Origin: Hahella chejuensis KCTC 2396
GTDB taxonomy: Bacteria; Pseudomonadota; Gammaproteobacteria; Pseudomonadales; Oleiphilaceae
DNA length: 64,000 bases
Assembly: GCF_000012985.1 (NCBI RefSeq)
Contig: NC_007645.1
Span: 3,378,501-3,442,500, forward strand
Reading direction: 5' to 3'
Part shown: positions 16,104-24,152 of the stretch, piece by piece
Layout: the number at the start of each line of letters is the position of its first letter
Position numbering within the stretch: the stretch's first letter is position 1
Notes under the pieces: generated by a model
The model's database searches: none
Seen by the model: only the letters and a program-made list of their open reading frames with translations
What the model was told of the DNA's origin: nothing
Made by a program: the position numbers and the translations under genes

Positions 16104-16734
16104 TCGGAAAAGTGCAGCGCCTTCCAAAGCCATGTTCATGCGCAACTAAAATCGTTTTAAAACAATCTATTAGGGATGATATTTAAACTCAATTGTTGGA
16201 TGGCGCTGCGCTTATCCAACCTACTTTGATGTGTGAAAGATGTCGGGGGAAGTGCGGGCGGGGCCGCCCGCGCTCCCAGGACGGTCAGGGCTTGAGCAGG
16301 CTTTGTGTTTCGTCGCGAGTTGGGTCGGTCGGAAAAGTGCAGCGCCTTCCGACGCTGTGTTGTCGCGCGAATAAATGCATTTAAATTCAATGGTTTGAGA
16401 TGGCTTGTTAAACCTGATTGTTGGATGGCGCTTTGCTTATCCAACCTACGTTTATGAGTTGGAAGATGTCGGGGGAAGTGCGGGCGGGCCGCCCGCGCTC
16501 CCAGGACAGTCAGGGCTTGAGCAGGCTTTGTGTTTCGTCGCGAGTTGGGTCGGTCGGAAAAGTGCAGCGCCTTCCGACGCTATTTTTTCATGTAAGTAAA
16601 TGCAATTAATTCAATGGATTGAGATTGTTTGTTAAATCCGTTTGTTGGATGGCGCTTTGCTTATCCAACCTACGTTTATGAGTTGGAAGATGTCGGGGGA
16701 AATGCGGGCGGGCCGCCCGCGCTTCCGGATCGGG
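16104..16734. repeat. Tandem array of a 225-bp repeat
   Basis: Two full copies (16193-16417 and 16418-16641, periods 225 and 224) are bordered by a partial copy on each side (about 16104-16192, and 16642-16734 ending at the next gene's stop). Each unit holds three hairpins: TTGGAT...ATCCAA, GCGGGCGG...CCGCCCGC, and TCGGAA...TTCCGA. Open frames in these repeats (62-64 residues) are copies of one another in non-coding DNA and are not called as genes. Similar TTGGATGGCGC...ATCCAACC modules are, from memory, scattered in many proteobacterial genomes. Confidence 0.8.
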
Positions 16735-18552
16735 TTAGTTTTGCAGTTGTTTTTCTGCGTCGGTTTTCCAGGGGGAGGCCAGGCCCAGTCTCAAGGAGGA
16801 TTTGAACAGGCTTTGCGCTTCCGCTGCTTGACCGCTTTTCTGCTTCACTTTGGCGTAATGGTAGTTGATGGTCGGGTTGTTGGCGGCCAGCTGATAGGCT
16901 TTGCCGATGTTGGTTTCCGCGTCGGCGACTTTGCCCTGACGGAATTGTATCCAGCCCAGGGTGTCGAGAACCGTGGGATTGATGGGAGCGAGCTTCGCGG
17001 CTTGCAGCGCCAGGGTTTCCGCTTCCTTGAGTCTATCCGTTTCACCCAGCAGGTACGCCAGATTATTCAACGCGCCCAGGTGGGAGTCGTTCAGACGCAG
17101 GACGCGACGATAGGCGTCTATCGCCTTATCGGTCTTCTTGTCTTCTTCATACAGGGAGCCCAACAGGAACAAGCCTTCGTGAGACTCTGGATTATTTTTG
17201 ACCAGGATTTCCATTTCCTGCTGGGCCTTGTCCAACGTCCCCAATTGTTTCAGCGCTACGGCTTTGGCCATGCGCAGGGAGCTGGAGTCCGGCGCCAGTT
17301 TCAGCCCTTTTTCGAACAAGTCCGCAGCGGCGGCGTAGTCCCGGGTGAAGGCGTGAAATGAGCCCGCATACAGATAACTCTGCGGGTTATCCGGGTAGGT
17401 TTTCAAAAGGTCGCTGTATACCGCCTTCGCCTTGGAAGCGTCGTTTTGTAACTGATAGAGGCTGCCCAGGCGCTGATAGTAAGGAAAAGGGGTCTCGGAG
17501 CGTTTCATCAGGTCTTTGTAGACGCTTTCCGCCAGCTCATGTTTGCCGGATTGCGCGAAGTAATCGCCGGCCTGGACCGCCAGATTTTCCGGCAGCGCTT
17601 TGTCTTTCAACGCACTTTGATAGTCGCTGACGGCTTTATCGTGATCGTCTTTTTTGGCGTAAGTCAGCGCGCGCTGAAAGTACGCCAGTCCCCAGTCCGG
17701 CTTCAATTTGAGCAATTGGTTGAAGCTGTTGAGGGAATTATCCAGCTGGTCGGCGTCCCGTTGGGCGATGCCCAGGGCCAGCAGGGGCGCTGGTTGTTGG
17801 GGCGATAGTTTCAGCGCTTTCTGGAACAGGGGAATAGCCGCTTCCGGACTTTGACTGGCGACGTAAGCGTTGGCGAGCAGCACCAGGCCGACGGCGTTGT
17901 CGCTGCTGACGTCAATGACCGGGGAGAGCAGTTTGATGGCTTTGCCTGACTCGCCATTCCTGACGTATTGCTCCGCCAGATTGAGTTTGACGCCGACGTA
18001 GTCCTCTGGCGTGTTGGCCAGGCCTTTCTCCAGGTGTTCAATGGATTTGGCGACCTCGCCTTGCTCCTGGAAGATCAAGCCCAACCGTTGGTGGGCGCGG
18101 GCGTCGTTGTTGTTGTAACCGATGGCGGTTTTGTAGGCGTTAAACGCCTTCTTGGGTTCTTTCAAGGCGGTGTGAACATCGCCTTGCTTGGTCCAGGCGG
18201 AGCTTTGCGTGGGCGCCAGCTGCGTGGCTTTTTGCAGCAGCTTGAGCCCCTCGTTGAGTTTTCCCTGCAACGCCAGGACGGTTCCTTTCAGCTCCAGCGC
18301 CAGTGAGTTATTCGGCTCTTTGGCGAGAATCTCATCCAGCAGCTTCTGGCTCTGCATAAATTTTTGCTGGCGTATCAGGTCCAGCGCGGTGGCGAGATCC
18401 TGATTGGCGGGTTGCAGCTCGCTGCCGGCTGGAGGCGCATCAAGAAAGAACAGGCTAGTGTCGGATTGGCTGGAGCTGGGTTGTGTAATCGCGGCGTGAC
18501 TGCCGCCTACAGCGAAAAAGATTGCCAGCGCGAGAGTGAGGCGTTTGTTCAT
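16735..18552 (-). CDS. Secreted tetratricopeptide-repeat protein
   Basis: 605 residues from ATG 18552 (AAGG 9 bases upstream). An N-terminal signal peptide (LTLALAIFFAVGGSHA) is followed by about 14 TPR-like units of roughly 34 residues from residue 50 to the end (for example SLALELKGTVLALQGKLNEG and LGALNNLAYLLGETDRLKEA). The protein is likely periplasmic or outer-membrane associated and acts in assembly. It is next to a vWA PEP-CTERM gene on the same strand but 117 bases and a terminator apart. TPR proteins often accompany exosortase/PEP-CTERM surface systems (PrsT-like), usually longer than this one; the link is suggestive only. Confidence 0.75.
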   Translation of the reverse strand: MNKRLTLALAIFFAVGGSHAAITQPSSSQSDTSLFFLDAPPAGSELQPANQDLATALDLIRQQKFMQSQKLLDEILAKEPNNSLALELKGTVLALQGKLNEGLKLLQKATQLAPTQSSAWTKQGDVHTALKEPKKAFNAYKTAIGYNNNDARAHQRLGLIFQEQGEVAKSIEHLEKGLANTPEDYVGVKLNLAEQYVRNGESGKAIKLLSPVIDVSSDNAVGLVLLANAYVASQSPEAAIPLFQKALKLSPQQPAPLLALGIAQRDADQLDNSLNSFNQLLKLKPDWGLAYFQRALTYAKKDDHDKAVSDYQSALKDKALPENLAVQAGDYFAQSGKHELAESVYKDLMKRSETPFPYYQRLGSLYQLQNDASKAKAVYSDLLKTYPDNPQSYLYAGSFHAFTRDYAAAADLFEKGLKLAPDSSSLRMAKAVALKQLGTLDKAQQEMEILVKNNPESHEGLFLLGSLYEEDKKTDKAIDAYRRVLRLNDSHLGALNNLAYLLGETDRLKEAETLALQAAKLAPINPTVLDTLGWIQFRQGKVADAETNIGKAYQLAANNPTINYHYAKVKQKSGQAAEAQSLFKSSLRLGLASPWKTDAEKQLQN

Positions 18553-18623
18553 TGATAGGGACCTTATAATTCTCAGACAAATAAGCATCATGCTTTTGTG
18601 AGAGTGTAATCCAATATGCGGGA

Positions 18624-18654
18624 TAAAAAAAAAGGGCGTTTAACAACGCCCTTT
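18624..18654 (-). terminator. Rho-independent terminator of the PEP-CTERM gene
   Basis: On the minus strand AAAGGGCGTT and AACGCCCTTT form a perfect 10-bp stem with a 4-base loop, followed by a run of nine T (plus-strand A-run 18625-18633). It sits 16 bases after the vWA gene. Confidence 0.85.
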
Positions 18655-18669
18655 ATTGTAGCGGATTAC

Positions 18670-19701
18670 TTAGCTTTTTCTGCGGCGGGCCAACAAGCCA
18701 ACCAGACCCAGACCCATCAACGCCAGGCTGGCGGGTTCTGGAACGGTTGCGCCGACAACGATATGGTCGCGTTCGGTAGCGACTCTGCCGCCGTCAACCG
18801 TGGCGTAGATGTCGAAATCGTAGGTGCCGGGGGTAGTGCCGGTGAAGGTGACTTCAAAATCATAGGTCTCAACGCTGTCACGGGTGAAAGATCCGTTATA
18901 GGACGCAGGTGAGACTGATACCATGCCGGGAGGCGCGCCGGAGATATCGAGCGCCACTTCAGTATAGGAAGAAATCGCGGTCGAAATTGCGTCATTGATG
19001 GTGTCCACTAATGTAGACGTGTCGATGCCTGCGTGATAGGTGCCGCCGGTCGCCGCAGTAATGCGGGTGGCCTGGCCGGTTCCGTCAAGACAGAAACCGA
19101 ATGAGCAGTTGGCGACGTCAATGGCTTCCACTTGGATGCTGGCTGCCTGCAAAGCGGCGGTTGCGCTGGCTTCGGTTGAGCCCAAAGAGGGGTCATGGCC
19201 AGTGGCGTCGCCGAACCACAGCAGGATGCGCTCAGCGTCCGGACGCCAGGAAACAGTGGTGGCGACCTGTTCCAAAGCGAAGATATTCGCTTCGGGGAAA
19301 TCGCCGCCGCCGGAGGCGGTCCAGGTGTTGATCGCTGCTTGCGCCGCTGAGGTGTCGCTGGTCATATCGGTCAGGGTGCGATAAGCGAAGAAATCGCTGG
19401 CGTCACGATAGCCGCCTACCCCGAAGTTGATGTCGCCGAAGCCCGCTGCTGTGCTCAGTATAGAGCTGGCTGCGGCTTTAACGGCTGCTATTTCTCCACC
19501 CATACTGCCGGTTTCATCCATCAGGAAGAATACGTCTACCTTGGATGTGCTCGCTTCGGCGTCAACAGTGACTGTTTTGGTGATAGTCACGCTTTCGCCG
19601 ACACCAAGCGTCGCGGAGAAAGTAGTGGGAGAGATGGAATCCGCCATCGCCGTAAACGGCAGGAAAGCGGCAAGTGCGAGTGAGCAGGCTAATCTTTTCA
19701 T
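18670..19701 (-). CDS. vWA-domain protein with PEP-CTERM sorting signal
   Basis: 343 residues from ATG 19701, with an excellent AGGAGGT site 6 bases upstream. Signal peptide at residues 1-20 (CSLALAAFLPFTAMA). The vWA domain has a MIDAS-like motif, VFFLMDETGSMGG (about 56-68), and later WFGDATGHDP. A beta-rich domain follows and the protein ends VPEPASLALMGLGLVGLLAR plus RRKS, a textbook PEP-CTERM tail: PEP motif, hydrophobic helix, basic end. Such proteins are processed by an exosortase and moved to the cell surface or exopolysaccharide; no exosortase gene is in the window. Adhesion or matrix binding through the metal site is a fair guess. Confidence 0.85.
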   Translation of the reverse strand: MKRLACSLALAAFLPFTAMADSISPTTFSATLGVGESVTITKTVTVDAEASTSKVDVFFLMDETGSMGGEIAAVKAAASSILSTAAGFGDINFGVGGYRDASDFFAYRTLTDMTSDTSAAQAAINTWTASGGGDFPEANIFALEQVATTVSWRPDAERILLWFGDATGHDPSLGSTEASATAALQAASIQVEAIDVANCSFGFCLDGTGQATRITAATGGTYHAGIDTSTLVDTINDAISTAISSYTEVALDISGAPPGMVSVSPASYNGSFTRDSVETYDFEVTFTGTTPGTYDFDIYATVDGGRVATERDHIVVGATVPEPASLALMGLGLVGLLARRRKS

Positions 19702-20204
19702 TGTTACCTCCTGGTGTGGGTTGTAGTTAGTTTGATACTGCAATGAAAAATTCTTGAGATTGCTCAGGGAACCTATAAGGCACAAAACAGGCCAATCTCA
19801 TCAGAACGCCATCTGTCAGGGCTCTCTTTAACTCTTCTGCAAAGTGGCTCCTCAAGAACTGTAAATTTGTTATATAAGTATTTTCACTAAGGGCCAAAAG
19901 GCTTATTCCATTGGGTGTAATTTGGCAAGAACAGAGGGATTTGTATACAAATCTAAGCGTTTGTTTTGTATCGTTTTTGTGTGATCTAACGATAGGCCTG
20001 CACGCCCCCGGCGCTGGGGATAGATTGAATTTCAATCAACCTGAAAATTAAGAAGGTGTAAATTCTTTGAACGCTGTCAGGGCGTCTATTGAAAACTCAG
20101 GTTAAACGTTAATTGTTTGTGTGAGGCGGGAAAAATAGCGCTGATGGCGGATAACCCATCAGCGCTCAAAAATGGCTATTTAACCAGCAAAGGAAGAGGC
20201 TTTT

Positions 20205-20297
20205 GCGCGGCGGTTAGCCGCGGGAAACAGGGCCTGCATGTACAGGCCCTGTCGCTGCAGACAATTGGAAGGAAGCGATGTGTCTGCCTGATTAACA
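20205..20297 (+). repeat. Dispersed double-hairpin repeat, copy A
   Basis: GCGCGGCGGTTAGCCGCG, then AGGGCCTGCATGTACAGGCCCT (first hairpin), then GTCGCTGCAGAC...GTCTGCCTGATTAACA (second, diverged hairpin). It abuts the 3' end of the next minus-strand gene and may serve as its terminator. The remainder of the gap 19702-20204 shows no gene I trust. Confidence 0.75.
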
Positions 20298-20298
20298 A

Positions 20299-20844
20299 TT
20301 AAGGCTGGGCGGCGTACCACACGCTGCCTACGCCATGGCCCGTGGCGTCGCCTTGCTGACGGTCGCCCACCCACAGATACAGAGGCTGGTTCTTGTAAGC
20401 CCACTGATAAGTCCCGTCTTTACGGCCGACGATCGTGAAGTCGCCCCAGGTTTTAGCCTCTTTCTTGGCGAAAAACGGAGGCCAGCTGTCTGCGCAGGAG
20501 TCGTAGCAGACAGACGCGCCATTGCTGTCTTTGGTGAAGGTGTACAGCGTCATGCCTTGCGTGTTGGCGAATACTTCACCGACAGAGGTAGTGACTTTGG
20601 TGACAACCTTAAAGGAGCTGGCGCTGGCGGAAGACGTTTTCAGCAGGCCGCCGGCGTTGTCGTAGGAATTGCTATAGCCGTCAGCGCTGGCGTAACTATT
20701 GGCGCTGTAGCTGTTGCTCTTGGTGGCGCTGGAGCTGGAATATTTCTCATCGCAATAACGATCCGCTTTGCCTTCGGCGAATACAGCGGAAGTGAAACCA
20801 GCGGTGGCGATCATCAGAGTGGTCAGTGCGGCGAACTTTTTCAT
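20299..20844 (-). CDS. Secreted-repeat lipoprotein_15-like protein (COG4315 type)
   Basis: 181 residues with a signal peptide (FAALTTLMIATAGFTSAVFA). Residues 25-75 are low complexity, rich in Ser, Tyr and Asn. The C-terminal 100 residues contain one and a half copies of the 'secreted repeat of unknown function' pattern: VGEVFANTQGMTLYTFTKD, then CYDSCADSWPPFFA, then WAYKNQPLYLWVGDRQQGD and HGVGSVWYAA. This family has no established reaction; members are periplasmic and often have a Cys pair, as here. The start is supported by AAGGATAG about 5 bases upstream. Confidence 0.8.
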   Translation of the reverse strand: MKKFAALTTLMIATAGFTSAVFAEGKADRYCDEKYSSSSATKSNSYSANSYASADGYSNSYDNAGGLLKTSSASASSFKVVTKVTTSVGEVFANTQGMTLYTFTKDSNGASVCYDSCADSWPPFFAKKEAKTWGDFTIVGRKDGTYQWAYKNQPLYLWVGDRQQGDATGHGVGSVWYAAQP

Positions 20845-20857
20845 CTTTCTATCCTTT

Positions 20858-20887
20858 ATCTATCTAAGTGTGATCTATCTAAGTGTG
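20858..20887. repeat. Perfect 15-bp tandem duplication upstream of the secreted-repeat gene
   Basis: ATCTATCTAAGTGTG occurs twice in a row (20858-20872, 20873-20887), 14-43 bases before the start codon, in the 5' untranslated or promoter region. It could be a repeated regulator site or simple slippage. Confidence 0.6.
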
Positions 20888-21120
20888 GCTAGCGGGTCGC
20901 GGACCCTGAATTTGAAACTCGTAGATAAAGACGACAGGGATGCGGCATTTGGATGCAAAGAAATTAAAAAAATTTCTGAGCCAGGATTACCTTCATGCTG
21001 TCAACTCCATTATTTCAATGGCCCTCTATTCTGAACGACCAAAAGATTGGCGTCGTAGGGCTAACCTGGATTATTGTCGAGGGTAAGCAAATTCTTATTT
21101 CTTTTTGGGGGAGAAAGAAA

Positions 21121-21444
21121 ATGAACTTCGATAAATTTAAAGAAGAGACGTTAAAAGGCCTGCGCGCCTCAGCGGAATCCTATGCGGAGATGATTCTGTC
21201 CGAACCGGAAACCATGGCGGAATTAACCGACGCCAGCGATGAGGCCGAGCGAGAGGAGATCATTGACGAAATCGTCGATACGGCATGGGAACGCAACGGC
21301 GAAGCCTGGTTCGAGCGTTTTGTTATCGAGCCGGGACTACCCGACGACGTCGAACTGAGTGAGCTAATGAAAATACTGAGACCCAGCGCCAAATACCGGG
21401 AATGGGTGCAGGCGGTGATTGAGGAGAGGGTCTCGGAGGGTTGA
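21121..21444 (+). CDS. Small acidic hypothetical protein
   Basis: 107 residues from ATG 21121, with GGGGGAG 7 bases upstream. Strongly acidic and helical (TDASDEAEREEIIDEIVD), with aromatic residues in WERNGEAWFERFV. No signal peptide, no membrane segment and no recognised family. The frame is open upstream but without a better start. It may be a cytoplasmic adaptor; nothing around it gives a role. Confidence 0.65.
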   Translation: MNFDKFKEETLKGLRASAESYAEMILSEPETMAELTDASDEAEREEIIDEIVDTAWERNGEAWFERFVIEPGLPDDVELSELMKILRPSAKYREWVQAVIEERVSEG

Positions 21445-21519
21445 ATATGGTAAAGTCCGCCCCCGAAATTTGTAGTGGTTAGTTAAACAACACATGCTGG
21501 TAGCAATTTTGAAGGGCGC

Positions 21520-21547
21520 TCTCTTTTAGGTATTTTCCTAAAGGAGA
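21520..21547 (+). promoter_or_regulatory. RBS-sequestering hairpin before the small basic protein
   Basis: TCTCTTTTAGG (21520-21530) pairs along its full 11 bases (one T-G wobble) with CCTAAAGGAGA (21537-21547), loop TATTTT. The 3' arm contains the AAGGAG that would be the ribosome binding site of the GTG at 21553, so translation should be masked until the stem opens (temperature, protein or ligand). Confidence 0.6.
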
Positions 21548-21552
21548 GAAGA

Positions 21553-21768
21553 GTGAAGAAACGAGAAGTTCGTCTTATCAAGGCGTTTGGGCGCAATGAA
21601 GCAGGGCTGGCGGATTTACCTAAGAAGGTGTCCGGCACAATGGTTTCGAGAGTGGTTCTGGGGGAAGAGTCCGGCTGCTCGCGCTGCTTTCCCCACGGTT
21701 TTGAAACCGTCAACGCCAGAAGTCCCCAACGCAGTTGGAAGACGCATCGTAAAACCAGATGGAAATAA
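21553..21768 (+). CDS. Small basic Cys-containing protein
   Basis: 71 residues from GTG 21553; AAGGAG 6 bases upstream decides this start. Very basic, with a CxxC in ESGCSRCFPHGFET (about residues 40-53) and a Lys/Arg/Trp-rich tail (SWKTHRKTRWK). I believe similar short proteins exist in other marine gammaproteobacteria, but I cannot name a family or function; nucleic-acid or ribosome binding would suit the composition. A strong terminator follows at 21820, so it is a one-gene transcript, and its leader has an RBS-masking hairpin. Confidence 0.65.
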   Translation: MKKREVRLIKAFGRNEAGLADLPKKVSGTMVSRVVLGEESGCSRCFPHGFETVNARSPQRSWKTHRKTRWK

Positions 21769-21819
21769 ACGGTGATAAGGGCGCCAAAGTGCGCTCAACA
21801 TCGCTGCTTGCAAAAGAGA

Positions 21820-21844
21820 ACGGGGCTTTACGCCCCGTTTTTTA
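21820..21844. terminator. Rho-independent terminator between convergent genes
   Basis: ACGGGGC and GCCCCGT (21820-21826, 21832-21838) with a 5-base loop followed by TTTTTT: a strong terminator for the plus-strand small gene, touching the stop codon of the minus-strand gene. Confidence 0.85.
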
Positions 21845-22569
21845 ATTCAACGCCGCCTTCAGCACTTTGTGTTCATCTTCGCTGACGCCGAGTTTCCAGT
21901 AGCTGGAGATGTACAGGTCGCTTTTTTCCAGTCCTTCCTGGGCGCGGAAGTGGTCTCGCAACTGGCGCATGCTGTTGAGTTCGCAGGCGCACCAGACGGA
22001 GGGACGTCCTTGCAGCCAGGGGAGGTCGCGCACTTTGTTCAGCAGCAGGTTGCTGTCGGCGCCGGGATGGGGATTAACCAGCCAGTGTACGTCGAGGTTG
22101 GCGGGGGTCTTGAGGGGCTGGATATCCGCCTCGCTGATCACCTCAATCACCACATGTCCTTTGGCGTCGCTGGGCAGTTGCTCCAGATTAACGCTGATGG
22201 CGGGCAGGGCGGTCATGTCGCCGATTATCAGAAACCAGTCCGCTTCCGTATCGACCAGCTTTTTCGGGCCGGGGCCGCCCACCATGATATGGGCGCCGAT
22301 TTCCGCATTGACCGCCCAGGTGGATGCGGGGCCGCCGTCCTCATGAATAACGAAATCAATGTCGATCTCGTCGCTGCGCTGCGCCCTCACTGTGTAAGTG
22401 CGCATCAGCGGGCGCTGCTCCCCGTCGCGGGGAAACATCAGTTTGACGTAGGCGCTTTCCTGGTCGGCAGGAAAGCTGTGGATGCCGTCGCCCCCCAGGG
22501 TGACGCGCAGCATGTTGGGATTGATTGTCTGCGAACCAGGGTCAGTTCGCGTGGCGCAGGTCTGCTCAT
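21842..22569 (-). pseudogene. Siderophore-interacting protein (SIP/ViuB family), frameshifted near its N terminus
   Basis: The body (from MLRVTLGG at 22513) is a SIP-type ferric-siderophore reductase: FAD-binding RTYTVRAQRSDEIDIDFVIH, GGPGPKKLVD, IGDMTALPAI and C-terminal SSYWKLGVSEDEH. The natural start appears to be ATG 22569, giving SRPAPRELTLVRRQ; this frame is one base out of register with the continuing TINPNMLRV frame, as if one C were lost around 22527. Starting at 22513 instead would drop about 20 conserved residues of the first beta strand. Such enzymes release iron from siderophores using NAD(P)H and flavin. It sits behind a MarR gene. A sequencing error could explain the break. 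Confidence 0.7.
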
Positions 22570-22624
22570 TGTATCCTCGTGAATTCAGTAAAATTTGGAT
22601 TCCCGTCGCCGGGAGCGTCTGTAT

Positions 22625-23077
22625 TCAGTGTTTGAGGTTTTCCGCCATCGCATTCGCGAGTTTGACGAACTCCCGGATCTCATCAGCATTGAGGCCTTGC
22701 GCCATGCGGCTTCCCGCCAGCGCCTCCACCTCTTTTATTGTCTTGTACGCGTCGACGCCTTTCTGAGTTAATTGCAGTAATTGGCTGCGACGGTCTTCAG
22801 GGTTGTCGCGTTTTTCGATCAGCCCTTCCTCCAGCAGATCTTTCACCACCCGCGTGATCTGAGCCTTATCCCGCTGCAGGCGCTCTGCAATCACCTGGGC
22901 GGTACAGACAGTGTTCTTTTCACGGGCGTGGTTGATCACTTTCAGTGAGCGTATGTGAGAGACCGCCAAGGTCAGGTTGACCTCCTGATAGGCCTGACGC
23001 ATCGCGCGCTTATAGGCATGAAGCAGGCGGTGCAGGGACTCGCCGACGTTGGTTTCAGGGATATGGTTTTCTGACAT
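22625..23077 (-). CDS. MarR-family transcriptional regulator
   Basis: 150 residues. The winged helix spans about residues 35-105, with recognition region VIAERLQRDKAQITRVVKDL and wing EKRDNPEDRRSQLLQLT, which carries the conserved D-R-R. It heads a two-gene transcript with the siderophore-interacting gene 55 bases downstream. Its own promoter region holds two GTTGAC/GTCAAC palindromes (23096, 23124), so it probably represses itself and the downstream gene. Confidence 0.85.
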   Translation of the reverse strand: MSENHIPETNVGESLHRLLHAYKRAMRQAYQEVNLTLAVSHIRSLKVINHAREKNTVCTAQVIAERLQRDKAQITRVVKDLLEEGLIEKRDNPEDRRSQLLQLTQKGVDAYKTIKEVEALAGSRMAQGLNADEIREFVKLANAMAENLKH

Positions 23078-23092
23078 GGTTCACAGCTGTTA

Positions 23093-23142
23093 TTAGTTGA
23101 CTGTGTCAACCATAATCGCATTGGTTGATACTGTCAACTAAA
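23093..23142. promoter_or_regulatory. Paired MarR-type operator sites
   Basis: GTTGACTGTGTCAAC (23096-23110) has perfect 6-bp arms; GTTGATACTGTCAAC (23124-23138) is a close variant. Their centres are 28 bp apart and the two sites face each other as an inverted pair (TTAGTTGAC...GTCAACTAA), directly before the MarR start. Confidence 0.65.
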
Positions 23143-23150
23143 AACACTTG

Positions 23151-23174
23151 GGTTATTTGACTGCCTGATTAATA
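23151..23174 (+). repeat. Fragment of the dispersed double-hairpin repeat (copy G)
   Basis: GTTATTTGACTGCCTGATTA... matches the 3' tail (GCTATTTGTCTGCCTGATTAATA) of the full repeats at nearly every position. It lies just beyond the 3' end of the solute-binding-like gene. Confidence 0.5.
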
Positions 23175-23194
23175 AAAAAGTTGAGGCGGGAAGG

Positions 23195-23995
23195 TCAGTG
23201 CGCCGAGATTCTGGCGGGACTGAGATTGGGGTCTATTTGCAGATTGCTCAGTCTTCCGGAGTCATGCAATTGCTGCATGCCTTTATCGAACTGCGCTTTT
23301 AGCCAATCATGGCGAGGCGTTTTCTTCGAAAAGATCAGATACAGTTTCGCTATACGCAGCGGCTCCGGCAGGTATCTGATTTGATGACGCTCCGGCGCGT
23401 CAAAGTGCTTTCTTAAGATCTCCAGGCCTACGACCAGATCACTGGGAAACAGGTCGATATGGCCCTTGATAAGTTGTCTGAAGCTCGTCATTTCAGAGTC
23501 GCTGCGGCGCACCGCAAACAATCCTTTCCGTTCGGCCTCATCCAGCTTATCCCCGTAGTTGTAGCCTAATATACCGCCAATACGCAGCTTGGGCTCTTTC
23601 GAGGGCGACCAGATCTCATCCAGTGACTGGGCGTTATTCTTCGAATAGAAGAACACGGTGCGCTCCGTGATGATCGGCATTTCACTGAATACGAAATTAG
23701 GCTCCCGCTCCGCGGTTTTTTCCCACGCAATGGTGGCGTCCAGATTTCCTTGCAGGCAGAGAACGAAGCTGCGATTCCAGGGATGGAAGTGATACTCCAC
23801 ATCGATATCCACCAAAGCGAACGCCTCGGTGACAATTTGGGAGGTGGGGCCAAAGTGGGGCGCGTCCTCAGAAATATAAGGCGGCCATTCGCCACTGCCG
23901 ATATGAATCACTTCCTTCGCCGCCGCTGGAGCGCACCAGAATAGCGCCAGTTCCAGCAGCAAAAAGCTTGGAAGATTTTGTAAACGCCAGCGCAT
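23195..23995 (-). CDS. Periplasmic solute-binding protein family 3-like
   Basis: 266 residues from ATG 23995 (an ATG ten codons earlier, 24025, is also possible; neither has a strong RBS). A signal peptide with AAAKE cleavage region is followed by the start of a PBPb domain: IHIGSGEWPPYISEDAPHFG, then FALVDIDVEYHFHPWNRSFV, YFPW-like in position. No ABC permease or ATPase is nearby, as is common for the many orphan proteins of this type in marine gammaproteobacteria, where they may act as sensors or scavengers. It is bordered on both sides by inverted fragments of a dispersed repeat. Similar proteins occur at 63013 and, as a relic, 59242. Confidence 0.7.
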   Translation of the reverse strand: MRWRLQNLPSFLLLELALFWCAPAAAKEVIHIGSGEWPPYISEDAPHFGPTSQIVTEAFALVDIDVEYHFHPWNRSFVLCLQGNLDATIAWEKTAEREPNFVFSEMPIITERTVFFYSKNNAQSLDEIWSPSKEPKLRIGGILGYNYGDKLDEAERKGLFAVRRSDSEMTSFRQLIKGHIDLFPSDLVVGLEILRKHFDAPERHQIRYLPEPLRIAKLYLIFSKKTPRHDWLKAQFDKGMQQLHDSGRLSNLQIDPNLSPARISAH

Positions 23996-24072
23996 CAGTG
24001 TCACCCGAGTAGTCGTGCATGGCATCTAATAGCGTAGCAGATTGGCTGATTCGGCGGAGACCAGCTTGACGT

Positions 24073-24124
24073 TATTATTAATCAGGCAGCCAAATAGCTT
24101 CCTTCTATCTTATCTGCAACGACT
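24073..24124 (-). repeat. Dispersed double-hairpin repeat, partial reverse copy F
   Basis: The reverse complement reads GTCGTTGCAGATAAGATAGAAGG... and ends CTGCCTGATTAATAAT, matching the second hairpin and tail of copies B and C. With copy G it borders the gene between as an inverted pair. Confidence 0.65.
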
Positions 24125-24152
24125 TTCGTTCGGCGTATTACATTGCATCCGG

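Noticed and set aside
16193-16609. Three similar small open frames of about 62-64 residues
   Set aside because: They are the same non-coding 225-bp repeat read in different copies; no ribosome binding site, and palindromes explain the open frames.
19727-20035. 102-residue minus-strand frame upstream of the PEP-CTERM gene
   Set aside because: No family, no ribosome binding site; it covers the promoter region of the next gene.
21650-21740. tRNA-like look (ACGGTTTTGAAACCGT hairpin resembling a Ser anticodon arm)
   Set aside because: No acceptor stem, D-arm or T-loop can be formed, and the stretch is inside the coding sequence of the small basic protein.
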